Part shown: positions 8,719 to 17,287 of the stretch, one piece after another
Layout: each line of letters begins with the position of its first letter
How positions within the stretch are numbered: position 1 is the first letter of the stretch
Assembly (NCBI RefSeq): GCF_044005705.1
Contig: NZ_JBIPKE010000015.1
Coordinates: 1 to 64,000, forward strand
DNA: 64,000 nucleotides
Reading direction: 5' to 3'
DNA from: Marinoscillum luteum
GTDB lineage: Bacteria; Bacteroidota; Bacteroidia; Cytophagales; Cyclobacteriaceae
Position numbers and translations under genes: made by a program
The notes under the pieces: model-generated
Databases searched by the model: none
What the model saw: only the letters and a program-made list of their open reading frames with translations
What the model was told of the DNA's origin: nothing

Positions 8719-9606
8719 ATGGGACATAATCACGATCATTCACATAATCATTCAGAAGGCAATGTAAAAGTTGCCTTCTTTCTAAACCTGAGCTTCACCA
8801 TTATTGAAGTCATTGGTGGTCTCTACACCAATAGTTTAGCTATCCTTTCAGACGCATTGCATGATCTGGGAGATAGTCTCAGTTTGGGACTCTCGTGGTA
8901 CTTTCAAAAGCTCTCCAAGAAAGGAAGAACAAAGAAGTTTTCTTATGGATATAAGCGGTTTTCACTGTTAGGTGCTATCATCAATTCTATCGTTTTAGTT
9001 GCCGGATCCATATTCATACTAACGAAAGCAATTCCTGAACTTTTCAACCCGGGAGAAACCAACGTTCAGGGGATGCTCTATCTCGCTATTTTGGGAATAG
9101 TGGTCAATGGAGCCGCTGTTTTGAAACTCCGAAAAGGAGAATCTCTGAATGAAAAGGTTGTTTCATTACATCTATTGGAAGATGTCTTGGGATGGGTAGC
9201 CGTGCTCATTGGTAGTATTATCATGATGTACACCGATGCACCATTTATAGATCCACTACTCTCCGTTCTAATTTCCCTTTTTGTTCTATATAATGTCTAT
9301 AAGAATCTACGAAAAAGCATGTTGGTAATCCTGCAGGGTATCCCTGAGGAGGTCTCTCTAGAGGATATCAAAGTGAAACTGAAAGACATTTCTGAGATAA
9401 CAGATGTGCATGACAATCACGTTTGGTCAATGGATGGAGAATACAATATCCTTACGATTCACCTACAGTTAGACCAAGACTATAAGCTATCAGAACAAGC
9501 CAAACTCAAGGAGAAAGTACGATCACAACTCAAAGATGAATCCATTGATCACATTACCATAGAGTTTGAAGGACAGGATGAGAATTGTGAGTTGGAGGAT
9601 TGTTAA
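8719..9606 (+). CDS. czcD: Cation diffusion facilitator (CzcD/ZitB-like)
   Basis: Proton-coupled Zn/Co/Cd exporter of the inner membrane, 295 aa from ATG 8719; a TTG nine bases upstream is possible but the His-rich start MGHNHDHSHNH is the family norm. Six TM segments follow. The transport site is visible as SDALHDLGD in TM2 and HLLEDVLGW in TM5. The C-terminal cytoplasmic domain (about 205-295) contains TDVHDNHVWSMDG, the usual metal-sensing V-fold. The tail is acidic with two Cys. Last gene of the Zn-type efflux operon. Confidence 0.92.
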   Translation: MGHNHDHSHNHSEGNVKVAFFLNLSFTIIEVIGGLYTNSLAILSDALHDLGDSLSLGLSWYFQKLSKKGRTKKFSYGYKRFSLLGAIINSIVLVAGSIFILTKAIPELFNPGETNVQGMLYLAILGIVVNGAAVLKLRKGESLNEKVVSLHLLEDVLGWVAVLIGSIIMMYTDAPFIDPLLSVLISLFVLYNVYKNLRKSMLVILQGIPEEVSLEDIKVKLKDISEITDVHDNHVWSMDGEYNILTIHLQLDQDYKLSEQAKLKEKVRSQLKDESIDHITIEFEGQDENCELEDC

Positions 9607-9692
9607 AGGGCTATTTTAAATTCACTAGATTTAAACTACATTCTTTCTACTTCTATATTATGCTCGAACAAAGCTGTGAAGAGTAATTCTTT

Positions 9693-10355
9693 TTATAGAT
9701 CATGTGAAACATACACATTCTCAGCAACCTTTTGAGATATCATTTGAGGCTCTCCTTCGATTTCCACATCCAGAGAACCATCAAACTCATGTTGCGACTT
9801 AATTAGGATGTTGCTGTTGATGACAAGCCCTAATTGCGTGATGTGTTGGAGGAATGCCTGTGAATCATTCTTAACCCCGACAACTTTTAGCGGCTTGCCG
9901 ACTGATTCATTTTCTAAAGTGGTTTTGGGCATTCCTCTAATCTTGCCAGTGGCATCTGGGATAGGGTCACCATGTGGATCATATTCAGGAAAACCCAGGA
10001 GCTTATCCAGTTGATCTACCAGTTTTTTTGACTTAACGTGTTCCAGTTGCTCGGCTACTTCATGGATTTCATCCCAGGTAAATTCCATTTTCTCAACTAA
10101 AAATGTTTCCCACAATCGATGTTTCCTTATAACAGAGAAGGCAATTGTTTCGCCTTCTTTCAGCAGTGATATAGCACCGTATTTTTTGTAATCAATGAAT
10201 CCCTTTTCTTTCAGCTTCTTTAGCATACTACTCACAGTAGCAGGAGATATTCCAAGATGACTCGCAAGTTCATTAGTACCAAGTTCCTTCCCGTTGCGAT
10301 CCAGGTTTAGGCTGTAGATGGCTTTCAGGTAATTCTCCTCGGTGATAGTGATCAT
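9693..10355 (-). CDS. DtxR/MntR-family metal-dependent repressor
   Basis: 220 aa. An N-terminal winged helix (about 1-65; TNELASHLGISPATVSSMLKKL is the helix-turn-helix) is followed by a dimerisation/metal domain with RKHRLWETFLVEKMEFTWDEIHEVAEQLEH, matching the DtxR family signature. A FeoA-like SH3 domain fills about 145-220. It needs Fe2+ or Mn2+ to bind DNA in characterised relatives. Transcribed divergently from the cytochrome/Rieske/porin operon. The shared 85-base intergenic region holds a 20-base palindrome expected to be its operator. Confidence 0.9.
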   Translation of the reverse strand: MITITEENYLKAIYSLNLDRNGKELGTNELASHLGISPATVSSMLKKLKEKGFIDYKKYGAISLLKEGETIAFSVIRKHRLWETFLVEKMEFTWDEIHEVAEQLEHVKSKKLVDQLDKLLGFPEYDPHGDPIPDATGKIRGMPKTTLENESVGKPLKVVGVKNDSQAFLQHITQLGLVINSNILIKSQHEFDGSLDVEIEGEPQMISQKVAENVYVSHDL

Positions 10356-10388
10356 GTTTCAAAAGTAAGTATCGCATGCCTTATTTAA

Positions 10389-10408
10389 AAGTTTGACATG
10401 TCTAACTT
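10389..10408. promoter_or_regulatory. Palindromic DtxR-type operator
   Basis: AAGTTTGACATGTCTAACTT is palindromic at 18 of 20 positions with a GACATGTC core, close in form to known DtxR/MntR-type operators. It covers the -33 TTG of the promoter for the gene at 10441 and lies about 34 bases from the start of the divergent regulator gene, so it could govern both. Confidence 0.65.
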
Positions 10409-10423
10409 TAATTAATAGGTTTG
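10393..10423 (+). promoter_or_regulatory. Promoter of the di-heme/Rieske/porin operon
   Basis: TTG (10393-10395), 20-base spacer, TAGGTTTG (10416-10423): the Bacteroidota primary sigma consensus, 17 bases before the ATG at 10441. The -33 element is inside the palindrome. Confidence 0.7.
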
Positions 10424-10440
10424 TATAAAATTATTTTGAG

Positions 10441-11634
10441 ATGAATAAAATAATGCTGTGTCTGAGCATTGTCGCTTTTGTGTTGGTTATTTCATGTGAA
10501 GAAATAATACCTGCTGCTCCTGCTGAAAATGAACTGCTGGATGGCCCTGCAGAAGGTTTATCCCATGGAGAGCAAAGGCAATTTTTAGATGGAGATATTG
10601 CGTTTAATGATGAGGTATTTTCATCAGCAAATGGACTTGGCCCACGCTTTGTTGCCACGTCCTGTGGAAGCTGTCATGCGGGAGATGGCAAAGGTCATCC
10701 TTTTACCACTCTCACCAGATTTGGCCAATCACTGCCAAACACATTGCCGGATTTATCTATTGGAGGCCCGCAACTTCAAAATAGGGCAATACCCGGGTTC
10801 GAACCTGAAAAATTACCAGATGGTATTCCTTTCATGAAGTTTACTCCACCGGCTGTTACTGGGTTGGGATTTCTGGCAGCCCTATCAGATCAACAGATTC
10901 TGCAAAATGTGGATTCTCTTGATGAAGATGGTGATGGTATTTCAGGGAAACCCAATTACATAACACCACCCGACTATTTTGAACAGAAATCGATTCATCA
11001 GCCTGTCAATGGTAAAATTATTGGGCGTTTTGGGAAGAAAGCTGCGGCTATTGATCTACTTCAGCAGACCGTAGGTGCCTACAATCAGGATATGGGAATT
11101 ACTTCAACTTTTGAGCCCGTTGATCCTTACAGCCAGCTTTCAACCGATCCGGAAGTATCTGATCAAACGATTCGTGATGTGGTCTTTTATCTCAGAACAT
11201 TAAAGGCTCCTATTCCTAGGTCAGAAGAAAACACAGTAGTACTTCAAGGGAAGTCAATATTTACCCAAATTCAATGCGCCTCATGTCATATCCCTGAATG
11301 GACAACCCCAGAGTCTGATATCGAAGCATTATCGAATAAGACATTCTACCCATACACCGACTTGCTGCTGCATGATATGGGTCCAGGGCTGGATGATGGT
11401 GTCACCGAAGGGTCTGCTGAAACATACGAATGGCGGACTCCAGCATTATGGGGCTTGGGGCTTTCGCCCAATTCGCAAGGTGGATCATTCTTCCTAATGC
11501 ATGATGGACGAGCCAGAAGTATTGAAGAAGCTATCCTGCTTCATGGTGGAGAAGCTGACAACAGCAAAAATCAATTTGTCTCTCTTTCTGAAAATGATAA
11601 AGAGGCACTCATTAAGTTTCTTAAATCCCTTTAG
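10441..11634 (+). CDS. Di-heme c-type cytochrome oxidoreductase (DHOR/DUF1111 family)
   Basis: 397-aa exported redox protein. A lipoprotein signal ends LVISC (Cys19). Two heme-binding motifs are visible: C75-G-S-C78-H79 and C279-A-S-C282-H283. The length and the SIGGPQLQNRAIPG and GLGFLAALSDQQIL blocks fit the DHOR family, periplasmic di-heme proteins often found under iron control. Two bases separate it from a Rieske protein gene, and a porin follows. The three likely form an electron-transfer/uptake unit controlled by the neighbouring DtxR-type repressor. The substrate is not evident. Confidence 0.85.
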   Translation: MNKIMLCLSIVAFVLVISCEEIIPAAPAENELLDGPAEGLSHGEQRQFLDGDIAFNDEVFSSANGLGPRFVATSCGSCHAGDGKGHPFTTLTRFGQSLPNTLPDLSIGGPQLQNRAIPGFEPEKLPDGIPFMKFTPPAVTGLGFLAALSDQQILQNVDSLDEDGDGISGKPNYITPPDYFEQKSIHQPVNGKIIGRFGKKAAAIDLLQQTVGAYNQDMGITSTFEPVDPYSQLSTDPEVSDQTIRDVVFYLRTLKAPIPRSEENTVVLQGKSIFTQIQCASCHIPEWTTPESDIEALSNKTFYPYTDLLLHDMGPGLDDGVTEGSAETYEWRTPALWGLGLSPNSQGGSFFLMHDGRARSIEEAILLHGGEADNSKNQFVSLSENDKEALIKFLKSL

Positions 11635-11636
11635 AT

Positions 11637-12068
11637 ATGGAGCGTAGAGAATTTGTCAGGAAATGCGGAATGGGCTGCCTCGGGATAGCGGTGACAGGTT
11701 TACTCCTTGAAGGATGTGCTGGAACCCGCTACATTTCCGGCAACATAGATGGCTCCTTTCTGAGCCTGCCTGAAGCCGTTTTTTTAAAAAAGGAAAATAA
11801 CTATTTAAAGCATGTAGTGGTGCAGAATGAAGCATTACAATATCCGGTAGTTGTTTTCCGCTTCAATGACAATGAGTACAAAGCCTTGCTCATGAAATGC
11901 ACACATCAAGGCACGGAACTTCAGGTATTTGGAGACCGCCTACAGTGTCCTGCTCATGGAAGTGAGTTTACTCAAGATGGGAGTGTTCAAAATGGCCCTG
12001 CTGATACATCACTTAGAAGTTTCCCAATTATAAAAAAAAGTAAAACCCTTAAAATCGATTTATCATGA
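11637..12068 (+). CDS. Rieske [2Fe-2S] lipoprotein
   Basis: 143 aa. The N-terminus has an arginine-containing start and a hydrophobic stretch ending LLLEGC (Cys27), consistent with lipid anchoring. The Rieske cluster ligands are C88-T-H90 and C104-P-A-H107-G-S. The rest is the small beta-rich Rieske fold with the cluster near the C-terminus. It probably passes electrons to or from the di-heme protein encoded just upstream. The stop overlaps the porin start by four bases (ATGA), showing translational coupling. Confidence 0.9.
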   Translation: MERREFVRKCGMGCLGIAVTGLLLEGCAGTRYISGNIDGSFLSLPEAVFLKKENNYLKHVVVQNEALQYPVVVFRFNDNEYKALLMKCTHQGTELQVFGDRLQCPAHGSEFTQDGSVQNGPADTSLRSFPIIKKSKTLKIDLS

Positions 12069-13297
12069 GGAAGTATGGTTGGATCCTTATAACAATATCA
12101 TCTCTGCTTTCGATAGATGCAAAGGCTCAAATCGACAGTACGTTACTCAAGCGTACACCAGTTGATACGGCAAAAAACTTGCTCAATATGGATGCTGTTT
12201 ACAACAGACCTTTCCTGCAGGTTGGTAAGTTACCGGTATCGGTAGGTGGATATATTGAGGCAGATTATGGATACATTGGTGAAGATGGTATGACGGATGG
12301 ACATAGCTTCCGAATCCCTCGAATGACGCTTTTTGTTGCTTCCTCCATACATAGAAAAATCAAGTTTCTTTCTGAGATAGAATTTGAGGAAGGTGGAGAA
12401 GAGGTAGCCATAGAGTTTGCGGCACTGGACATCAGTATGCATCCTCTGTTAAACCTACGTGGCGGTATCGTGATGAATCCAATCGGAGCATTCAATCAAA
12501 ATCACGACGGGCCAAAATGGGAGTTTGTGGATCGCCCAATAGCTGCAACGGATATGCTGCCAGCAACCTGGAGCAATGTTGGCTTTGGACTTTATGGTAA
12601 ATATTATCTGAAAGAATGGGCATTTGGATATGAAGCCTACCTGACTAATGGATTCAATGATGCCATTATCAATAACGGAGAGAATCGCACGTTTTTACCC
12701 GCATCTAAAGAAAATAAAGAGCGGTTCGAAGAATCCTCTAACGGAGAGCCATTGCTGACCGGAAAAATAGCTGTAAGACATAACAAGGTTGGTGAAGTTG
12801 GCCTTTCATATATGGGAGGTATTTACAACACCTATGAAAAAGACGGTTTGATATTGGATGATAAAAGGAGACTGAACGTTTATGCGATTGATTTTAATAC
12901 GACAATTCCTGTAACCAAGACCTTTATTATCGGTGAATGGGCATGGATAAATATCGATGTGCCTGGCACTTTTTCTCAGCAATTTGGAGATCAACAAAAA
13001 GGTGGCTTTGTTGATTTTGTTCAGCCAATTCTTACCGGGGATTTGTTTGGCTTTAATAATGCTTCTTTTAATGTGGCCATGCGATTGGAATATGTCGATT
13101 GGAATGACGGGACATTCCGTGAAACAGGAGGAAATATCGGAGATGAAATTTGGGCGATTGTCCCTGCGATAAGTTTTCGCCCCACCGCTCAAACGGTAAT
13201 TAGATTGAACTATCGATTCATGGAGCAAACCGATATTCTGGGCAATCCACCTGCTAAGATCTCAGGCATCCAGTTTGGCGTTTCTTCGTATTTTTAA
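12065..13297 (+). CDS. Outer-membrane porin (phosphate-selective porin O/P-like)
   Basis: 410-aa beta-barrel with a signal peptide ending at about DAKAQ (residue 23). The body alternates short amphipathic strands and glycine/aromatic turns (VGGYIEADYGYIGEDG, GFGLYGKYYLKEWAFGYEAYL) and ends in an aromatic residue (SSYF), the outer-membrane insertion signal. It resembles OprO/OprP-type porins. As third gene of the DtxR-controlled operon it may admit the ion or donor used by the di-heme/Rieske pair. The solute is unknown. Confidence 0.8.
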   Translation: MRKYGWILITISSLLSIDAKAQIDSTLLKRTPVDTAKNLLNMDAVYNRPFLQVGKLPVSVGGYIEADYGYIGEDGMTDGHSFRIPRMTLFVASSIHRKIKFLSEIEFEEGGEEVAIEFAALDISMHPLLNLRGGIVMNPIGAFNQNHDGPKWEFVDRPIAATDMLPATWSNVGFGLYGKYYLKEWAFGYEAYLTNGFNDAIINNGENRTFLPASKENKERFEESSNGEPLLTGKIAVRHNKVGEVGLSYMGGIYNTYEKDGLILDDKRRLNVYAIDFNTTIPVTKTFIIGEWAWINIDVPGTFSQQFGDQQKGGFVDFVQPILTGDLFGFNNASFNVAMRLEYVDWNDGTFRETGGNIGDEIWAIVPAISFRPTAQTVIRLNYRFMEQTDILGNPPAKISGIQFGVSSYF

Positions 13298-13367
13298 TTG
13301 AATAGACAATTCAATTCGCAATATTTTAGCATTCCCTTAAATACTGAACCTTTCCTGTATATTTACG

Positions 13368-13385
13368 TTTTAGTAATCACTAAAA
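13368..13385. promoter_or_regulatory. ArsR operator of the mercury operon
   Basis: TTTTAGT-AATC-ACTAAAA, perfect 7-base arms with a 4-base spacer, directly after a TATATTTA -7-like box (13358-13365) and ending 9 bases before the arsR ATG. It has the same geometry as the repeat at 1263-1280, with different arm sequences. Confidence 0.65.
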
Positions 13386-13394
13386 TTGTAAAAG

Positions 13395-13766
13395 ATGAGC
13401 AAGACCTGTTTAAGAGTATTGGCGGATCCCGTCCAAATCAAGGAATGCAAAGAATCACTGAATCAACTTGATAATCAGCTAGACCAGGCAACACAGATAT
13501 TCAATCTGTCAGGAAACCCGATGAGATTGAAAATTCTCTTTCTACTGCACAAAGAAGGCGAAATGTGTCCTTGCGATCTGAGCGACATTCTGGATATATC
13601 TGTGGGAGGAGTTTCACAGCATTTACGTAAGCTAAAGGACGGGAAGCTTGTCAAGGACAAGAAAGTAGGCCAAACGGTCTTCTATTCTCTGGTAAAAGAG
13701 AATATACAAGTGATCAAGCCCGTCTTAAAAAGCTTATTTGATAATTATAAAGAACCAGTATCGTGA
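13395..13766 (+). CDS. arsR: ArsR/SmtB-family repressor of the mer operon
   Basis: 123-aa winged-helix repressor. The LSGNPMRLKILFLLHKEGE helix is followed by C58-P-C60 in the alpha-3 metal site and by the recognition helix ISVGGVSQHLRKLKD. Additional Cys at 5 and 18 could complete a thiol site for Hg(II). Bacteroidota mer operons are commonly controlled by ArsR proteins rather than MerR, and the next genes are MerTP, MerP-like and MerA. GTGA overlap of its stop with the MerTP start indicates coupling. Likely autoregulated through the repeat at 13368-13385. Confidence 0.9.
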   Translation: MSKTCLRVLADPVQIKECKESLNQLDNQLDQATQIFNLSGNPMRLKILFLLHKEGEMCPCDLSDILDISVGGVSQHLRKLKDGKLVKDKKVGQTVFYSLVKENIQVIKPVLKSLFDNYKEPVS

Positions 13767-14416
13767 GCAATTCAAATCAAACAAATACATCCTCCAAAAG
13801 TGTTGGGGCAGGTTTGTTGGTGGCCATAACAGCGTCACTTTGTTGTATAACTCCTGTTTTTGCCACGTTGGCAGGGATTGGAGGCATTGCTTCGTCCTTT
13901 TCGTGGATGGAACCTGTTAGACCTTATTTAATAGGCCTCACCATTTTGGTATTAGGGTTTGCCTGGTATCAAAAATTACGACCCAGAACCCAGGAAGAAA
14001 TTGAGTGTGCTTGCGAAGAGGATGAAAAACCTTCCTTTTGGCAGTCTAAGAAGTTTCTCGGAATAGTTACCGTCTTTGCTGTATTGATGCTTGCTTTCCC
14101 ATCCTATTCCGGCATCTTTTTCTCAGGCAATAGCAATGCATCGAATGTTATTGTGGTGAAAGAAAATGATATTTTGAATGCAGAGCTAAGTATCAAAGGC
14201 ATGACCTGCACCGGATGCGAGCATAGCGTGAATGCAGCGCTTAATAATAGTGAAGGAGTTCTAGAAGCTTCATCGACTTATGAAAGTGGTATTGCAACGG
14301 TCAAGTTTGATCAAACAAAAGTATCTGTAGATCAATTGGCAACCAATGTTGAGGAAGCCACAGGATATAAAGTCACTGAAAAGAAAATTATACAAAATAA
14401 AACTTCAAATCAATAA
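13763..14416 (+). CDS. merTP: MerTP mercuric ion transport fusion
   Basis: 217 aa; imports Hg(II) for reduction by MerA. The MerT part (about 15-125) has three TM segments, the first with C27-C28 (SLCCITPVFA). A cytoplasmic loop carries C82-A-C84. A C-terminal MerP-like HMA domain (about 138-205) has GMTC149-T-G-C152. MerT-MerP fusion is the known Bacteroidota arrangement. The GTG start overlaps the arsR stop. Confidence 0.92.
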   Translation: MSNSNQTNTSSKSVGAGLLVAITASLCCITPVFATLAGIGGIASSFSWMEPVRPYLIGLTILVLGFAWYQKLRPRTQEEIECACEEDEKPSFWQSKKFLGIVTVFAVLMLAFPSYSGIFFSGNSNASNVIVVKENDILNAELSIKGMTCTGCEHSVNAALNNSEGVLEASSTYESGIATVKFDQTKVSVDQLATNVEEATGYKVTEKKIIQNKTSNQ

Positions 14417-14420
14417 AATA

Positions 14421-14759
14421 ATGAAACCCATCATTATAAGTCTAACATTCGTCTTCCTGCTTGCAGGAAATGGAATGGCACAAACTTCCGAATCTCAAAA
14501 AACAGCCGAAAGTACTCAAAAAAGCGAGACAGTTAAACTCAAAGTAACGGGGCTCACCTGTGCCGGCTGTGCCAATCATCTTTACAAGGTGTTGAAAGAA
14601 ACAAAAGGGGTGTTTGATAACTCAGTGGAATATCCCGGGGATATAGCTGTAGTGGATTATGACCCCAAACAAACCCAACCCGAGAAGCTTATAGCAGCTA
14701 TTGAAGAAAAGACCAGCTATAAAGCTAAAATATACACTGAGAAAAAGGATAAGAATTAG
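14421..14759 (+). CDS. merP: Periplasmic HMA-domain protein (MerP-like)
   Basis: 112 aa from ATG 14421; an upstream in-frame ATG lies inside merTP and gives a non-signal leader. The signal peptide ends GNGMAQ (about residue 21). The HMA domain spans about 38-108 with GLTC47-A-G-C50. Likely a periplasmic mercury-binding protein that hands the ion to MerTP. Lies 4 bases after merTP and 12 before merA. Confidence 0.85.
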   Translation: MKPIIISLTFVFLLAGNGMAQTSESQKTAESTQKSETVKLKVTGLTCAGCANHLYKVLKETKGVFDNSVEYPGDIAVVDYDPKQTQPEKLIAAIEEKTSYKAKIYTEKKDKN

Positions 14760-14771
14760 AACGAATACGAC

Positions 14772-16715
14772 ATGGTTAAATTAAGAAATATATTTGGTGC
14801 TAAGAGTACCAAAACCAGTGAAGGGCAAAACGATTTATCGGAAGTTGTGCTGGAAATAGAAGGCATGACCTGCGATCATTGCGCCACCGGTATTGAGAAA
14901 AAGGTTGGTCAACTTGCTGGAACAGCAAGTCAGAAGGTAAACTATCCGGAGGAAAAGGGAATATTCTCCTACGATCCTGAAAAGGTTTCTAAGAAAGAGA
15001 TCGTAGACACCATTAACGGCATGGGCAATTACTCCGTTAAGAAGGAAGTGCCTGTAGTATCAAATGGTCAGGGAACTGAAGAAGAAGTAACGTTTAGTAT
15101 TTCCGGGATGACCTGTGACCATTGCGCGACCTCCATCGAGAAGCGCTTTGAAGGCAATGAAGGTATAGTGTCCAAATCGGTGAGCTATGCGGAAGAAAAA
15201 GGCACATTTACCTTTAACCCCGATAAAATAAGCCGCCAGGAAATTATTGAAACGATCAACAAGGGGGGCAATTACAAAGTACAAAAGGAAATTGGAGGAA
15301 ACGGAAACCTGGAACGTGCTGCACCAGGGCAATATGACCTGATCATTATTGGCGGTGGTTCTGCGGCTTTTTCCGCGTCAACAACTGCTGCAGATTTAGG
15401 ACTGACAGTATTGATGGTTAATGCCGGCTTGGACATTGGAGGCACATGCGTGAATGTGGGATGTGTACCTTCCAAGCATTTGATCAGAGCTGCGGAGCAG
15501 GTTCACCGGGCGCAGCATTCGCCTTTTAATGGCGTGTCTGGGGCCAATCCTACCTTTGATTTTAAGACCACCATTCAGCAGAAAAAAGAATTGGTAGCAG
15601 CCTTACAAAAGAAGAAGTATCTCGATGTGGTGGGTGATCTGGAGAATATCACTATTCTGGAAGGCTGGGCAAAGTTCGTGGATGCAAACACCATCGAAGT
15701 GGATGGGAAGCAGTACAAAGGCATGAAGTTTTTGCTGGCTACAGGTGCTACCACCAAGATTCCTGATATACCCGGTCTGGAGGATATAGGATACCTGACG
15801 AATGAAACGCTATTTGATCTTGAAGAACAACCCAAACATCTTATTGTATTGGGTGCTGGGTACATCGCCCTTGAAATAGCACAGGCATACCATCGTTTTG
15901 GAACCAAGGTGACTATTTTACACCGTTCTGAAAGATTATTACGAACGCAGGCTGCCGATATTGCCGATGACCTTACCGCTCATTTTATTGAAGAAGGCAT
16001 TGATGTCCACACCAATGTCAGTATCCAAAAATTCGAAATGAATGGGGAAGTCATTGTGGCTCATACCAATGAGGGGACTTTTGAAGCCTCTCATGTGCTG
16101 GTGGCCACAGGAACCCGTCCGAATACGAATGGTCTGACGATAGAAAACGCTGGTGTAGAACTCAATAAAACAGGACATATATTAGTCAACAACAAGCAGG
16201 AGACGAATGTAGGCCACATTTATGCGGCAGGGGATTGTACCGATACACCAGCATTCGTATATACCGCTGCAAAAGAAGGTAAAGTGGCCGTATTAAATGC
16301 CTTTAAAACTTCTGGAGATACCGTTGATTATACAGGTCTTCCATGGGTCGTATTCACAGATCCGCAGATAGCCGGGGCAGGCATGGACGAAAAGGAAGCC
16401 GAAGAGGCAGGGATACCCTATGAAACCAGTGTGATGCCTTTGACCGAGGTGCCACGCGCACAGGCAGCTCTGGACACAAGAGGGTTTATCAAACTAATTA
16501 GAAATAGTGAGACGGATAAACTTATTGGTGGCAGGATTATAGCACCAGAAGGTGGTGAATTAGCCATGCAAATAAGTCTGGCAATTAAAGCCGGAATGAC
16601 TGTTCAGGAGCTGGCGGATGCTTTTCATCCTTACCTGACCCTGTCGGAAGGAGTGAAACTGGCTGCCATCACCTTTAATAAAGATGTGTCAGAATTGAGT
16701 TGTTGTGCGAGTTAA
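14772..16715 (+). CDS. merA: Mercuric reductase with two N-terminal HMA domains
   Basis: 647-aa cytoplasmic flavoenzyme reducing Hg(II) to Hg(0) with NADPH. Two HMA domains come first (C34/C37 and C115/C118, both GMTCDHC). The disulfide oxidoreductase core from about 187 shows the FAD motif IIIGGGSAAF, the redox pair GGTC226VNVGC231VPSK, the NAD(P) motif VLGAGYIALE, and the second FAD contact IYAAGDCTD. The C-terminal vicinal pair C644-C645 (ELSCCAS) binds incoming Hg(II). Most MerA proteins have none or one HMA domain; two is a less common form. Confidence 0.96.
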   Translation: MVKLRNIFGAKSTKTSEGQNDLSEVVLEIEGMTCDHCATGIEKKVGQLAGTASQKVNYPEEKGIFSYDPEKVSKKEIVDTINGMGNYSVKKEVPVVSNGQGTEEEVTFSISGMTCDHCATSIEKRFEGNEGIVSKSVSYAEEKGTFTFNPDKISRQEIIETINKGGNYKVQKEIGGNGNLERAAPGQYDLIIIGGGSAAFSASTTAADLGLTVLMVNAGLDIGGTCVNVGCVPSKHLIRAAEQVHRAQHSPFNGVSGANPTFDFKTTIQQKKELVAALQKKKYLDVVGDLENITILEGWAKFVDANTIEVDGKQYKGMKFLLATGATTKIPDIPGLEDIGYLTNETLFDLEEQPKHLIVLGAGYIALEIAQAYHRFGTKVTILHRSERLLRTQAADIADDLTAHFIEEGIDVHTNVSIQKFEMNGEVIVAHTNEGTFEASHVLVATGTRPNTNGLTIENAGVELNKTGHILVNNKQETNVGHIYAAGDCTDTPAFVYTAAKEGKVAVLNAFKTSGDTVDYTGLPWVVFTDPQIAGAGMDEKEAEEAGIPYETSVMPLTEVPRAQAALDTRGFIKLIRNSETDKLIGGRIIAPEGGELAMQISLAIKAGMTVQELADAFHPYLTLSEGVKLAAITFNKDVSELSCCAS

Positions 16716-16788
16716 TTTAAATATATAATGGGAGCCATAGGAGGGGAATACCTCAATTCTGGAAACATATTTGACACAAAATATATTG

Positions 16789-16818
16789 TTGACCACCCTA
16801 GTCGCAAACGTATCTTTA
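16789..16818 (+). promoter_or_regulatory. Promoter of the CsoR-like gene, with GACCACCC motif
   Basis: TTG (16789-16791), N19, TATCTTTA (16811-16818), 17 bases before the ATG. GACCACCC (16791-16798) overlaps the -33 element and is exactly 12 bases from the -7 box, as at 17225 and 19197. Confidence 0.7.
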
Positions 16819-16835
16819 ACAAAACGTGAAGTATT

Positions 16836-17213
16836 ATGCTACCCAAAGACTTAACAAAAGATATAAAAACCCGACTTCTAAGCATCAAAGGCCAAATGGA
16901 TGGCTTGATAAAAATGCTGGATGAAGGGAAAGACCCGGAAAAGATTCTCATACAATTCAAAGCGGCCAAAAGCGGCTTAGATAAAGCCCACTTCCTTCTA
17001 TTGGACGAAACATTTAGAAAATCACTGGCCATTAAGATATCCGTAACTTCAAGCGCTTGTCCTGGTAATTGTGGTAATGAAGAGCAAATAGAAATGCTAC
17101 GTCAGCAATTTCCTGCCATTGAAGTGGATGACCTCACGGAAAAAATGAAAGAAATTTCACGACTTAAAAAGCACCTGGATCGATTCAATCAATTGGATCA
17201 AAATAACTCCTAA
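16836..17213 (+). CDS. CsoR/RcnR-like (DUF156) metal regulator, atypical ligands
   Basis: 125-aa all-helical protein with the DUF156 core RLLSIKGQMDGLIKMLDEG (13-31) and a following helix. In CsoR the metal site is Cys-x24-His-x3-Cys. Here the first Cys position is occupied by DPEK, and the His/Cys pair is replaced around LLLDETFRKS. A different Cys pair, C75-P-G-N-C79, follows the core. It may sense metal through that pair or sense something else. The gene sits behind merA and before two transcription units whose promoters share its motif, so it is the best candidate for their regulator. Confidence 0.72.
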   Translation: MLPKDLTKDIKTRLLSIKGQMDGLIKMLDEGKDPEKILIQFKAAKSGLDKAHFLLLDETFRKSLAIKISVTSSACPGNCGNEEQIEMLRQQFPAIEVDDLTEKMKEISRLKKHLDRFNQLDQNNS

Positions 17214-17224
17214 GTTTTTTTGGA

Positions 17225-17252
17225 GACCACCCCACCTGCCATCTTAGGTTTG
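17225..17252 (+). promoter_or_regulatory. Promoter with GACCACCC motif (thioredoxin-like/MFS unit)
   Basis: GACCACCC (17225-17232), N12, TAGGTTTG (17245-17252), a full -7 consensus 35 bases before the ATG at 17288. No TTG is present at -33; the motif takes its place. Confidence 0.68.
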
Positions 17253-17287
17253 TTTCATCATTTAATTAACACTTAAAAAATAAACAG

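Noticed and set aside
9659..9680. ATGCTCGAACAAA matching the first codons of the fur gene at 1619
   Set aside because: Thirteen-base match followed within a few codons by a stop and no further similarity; could be chance.
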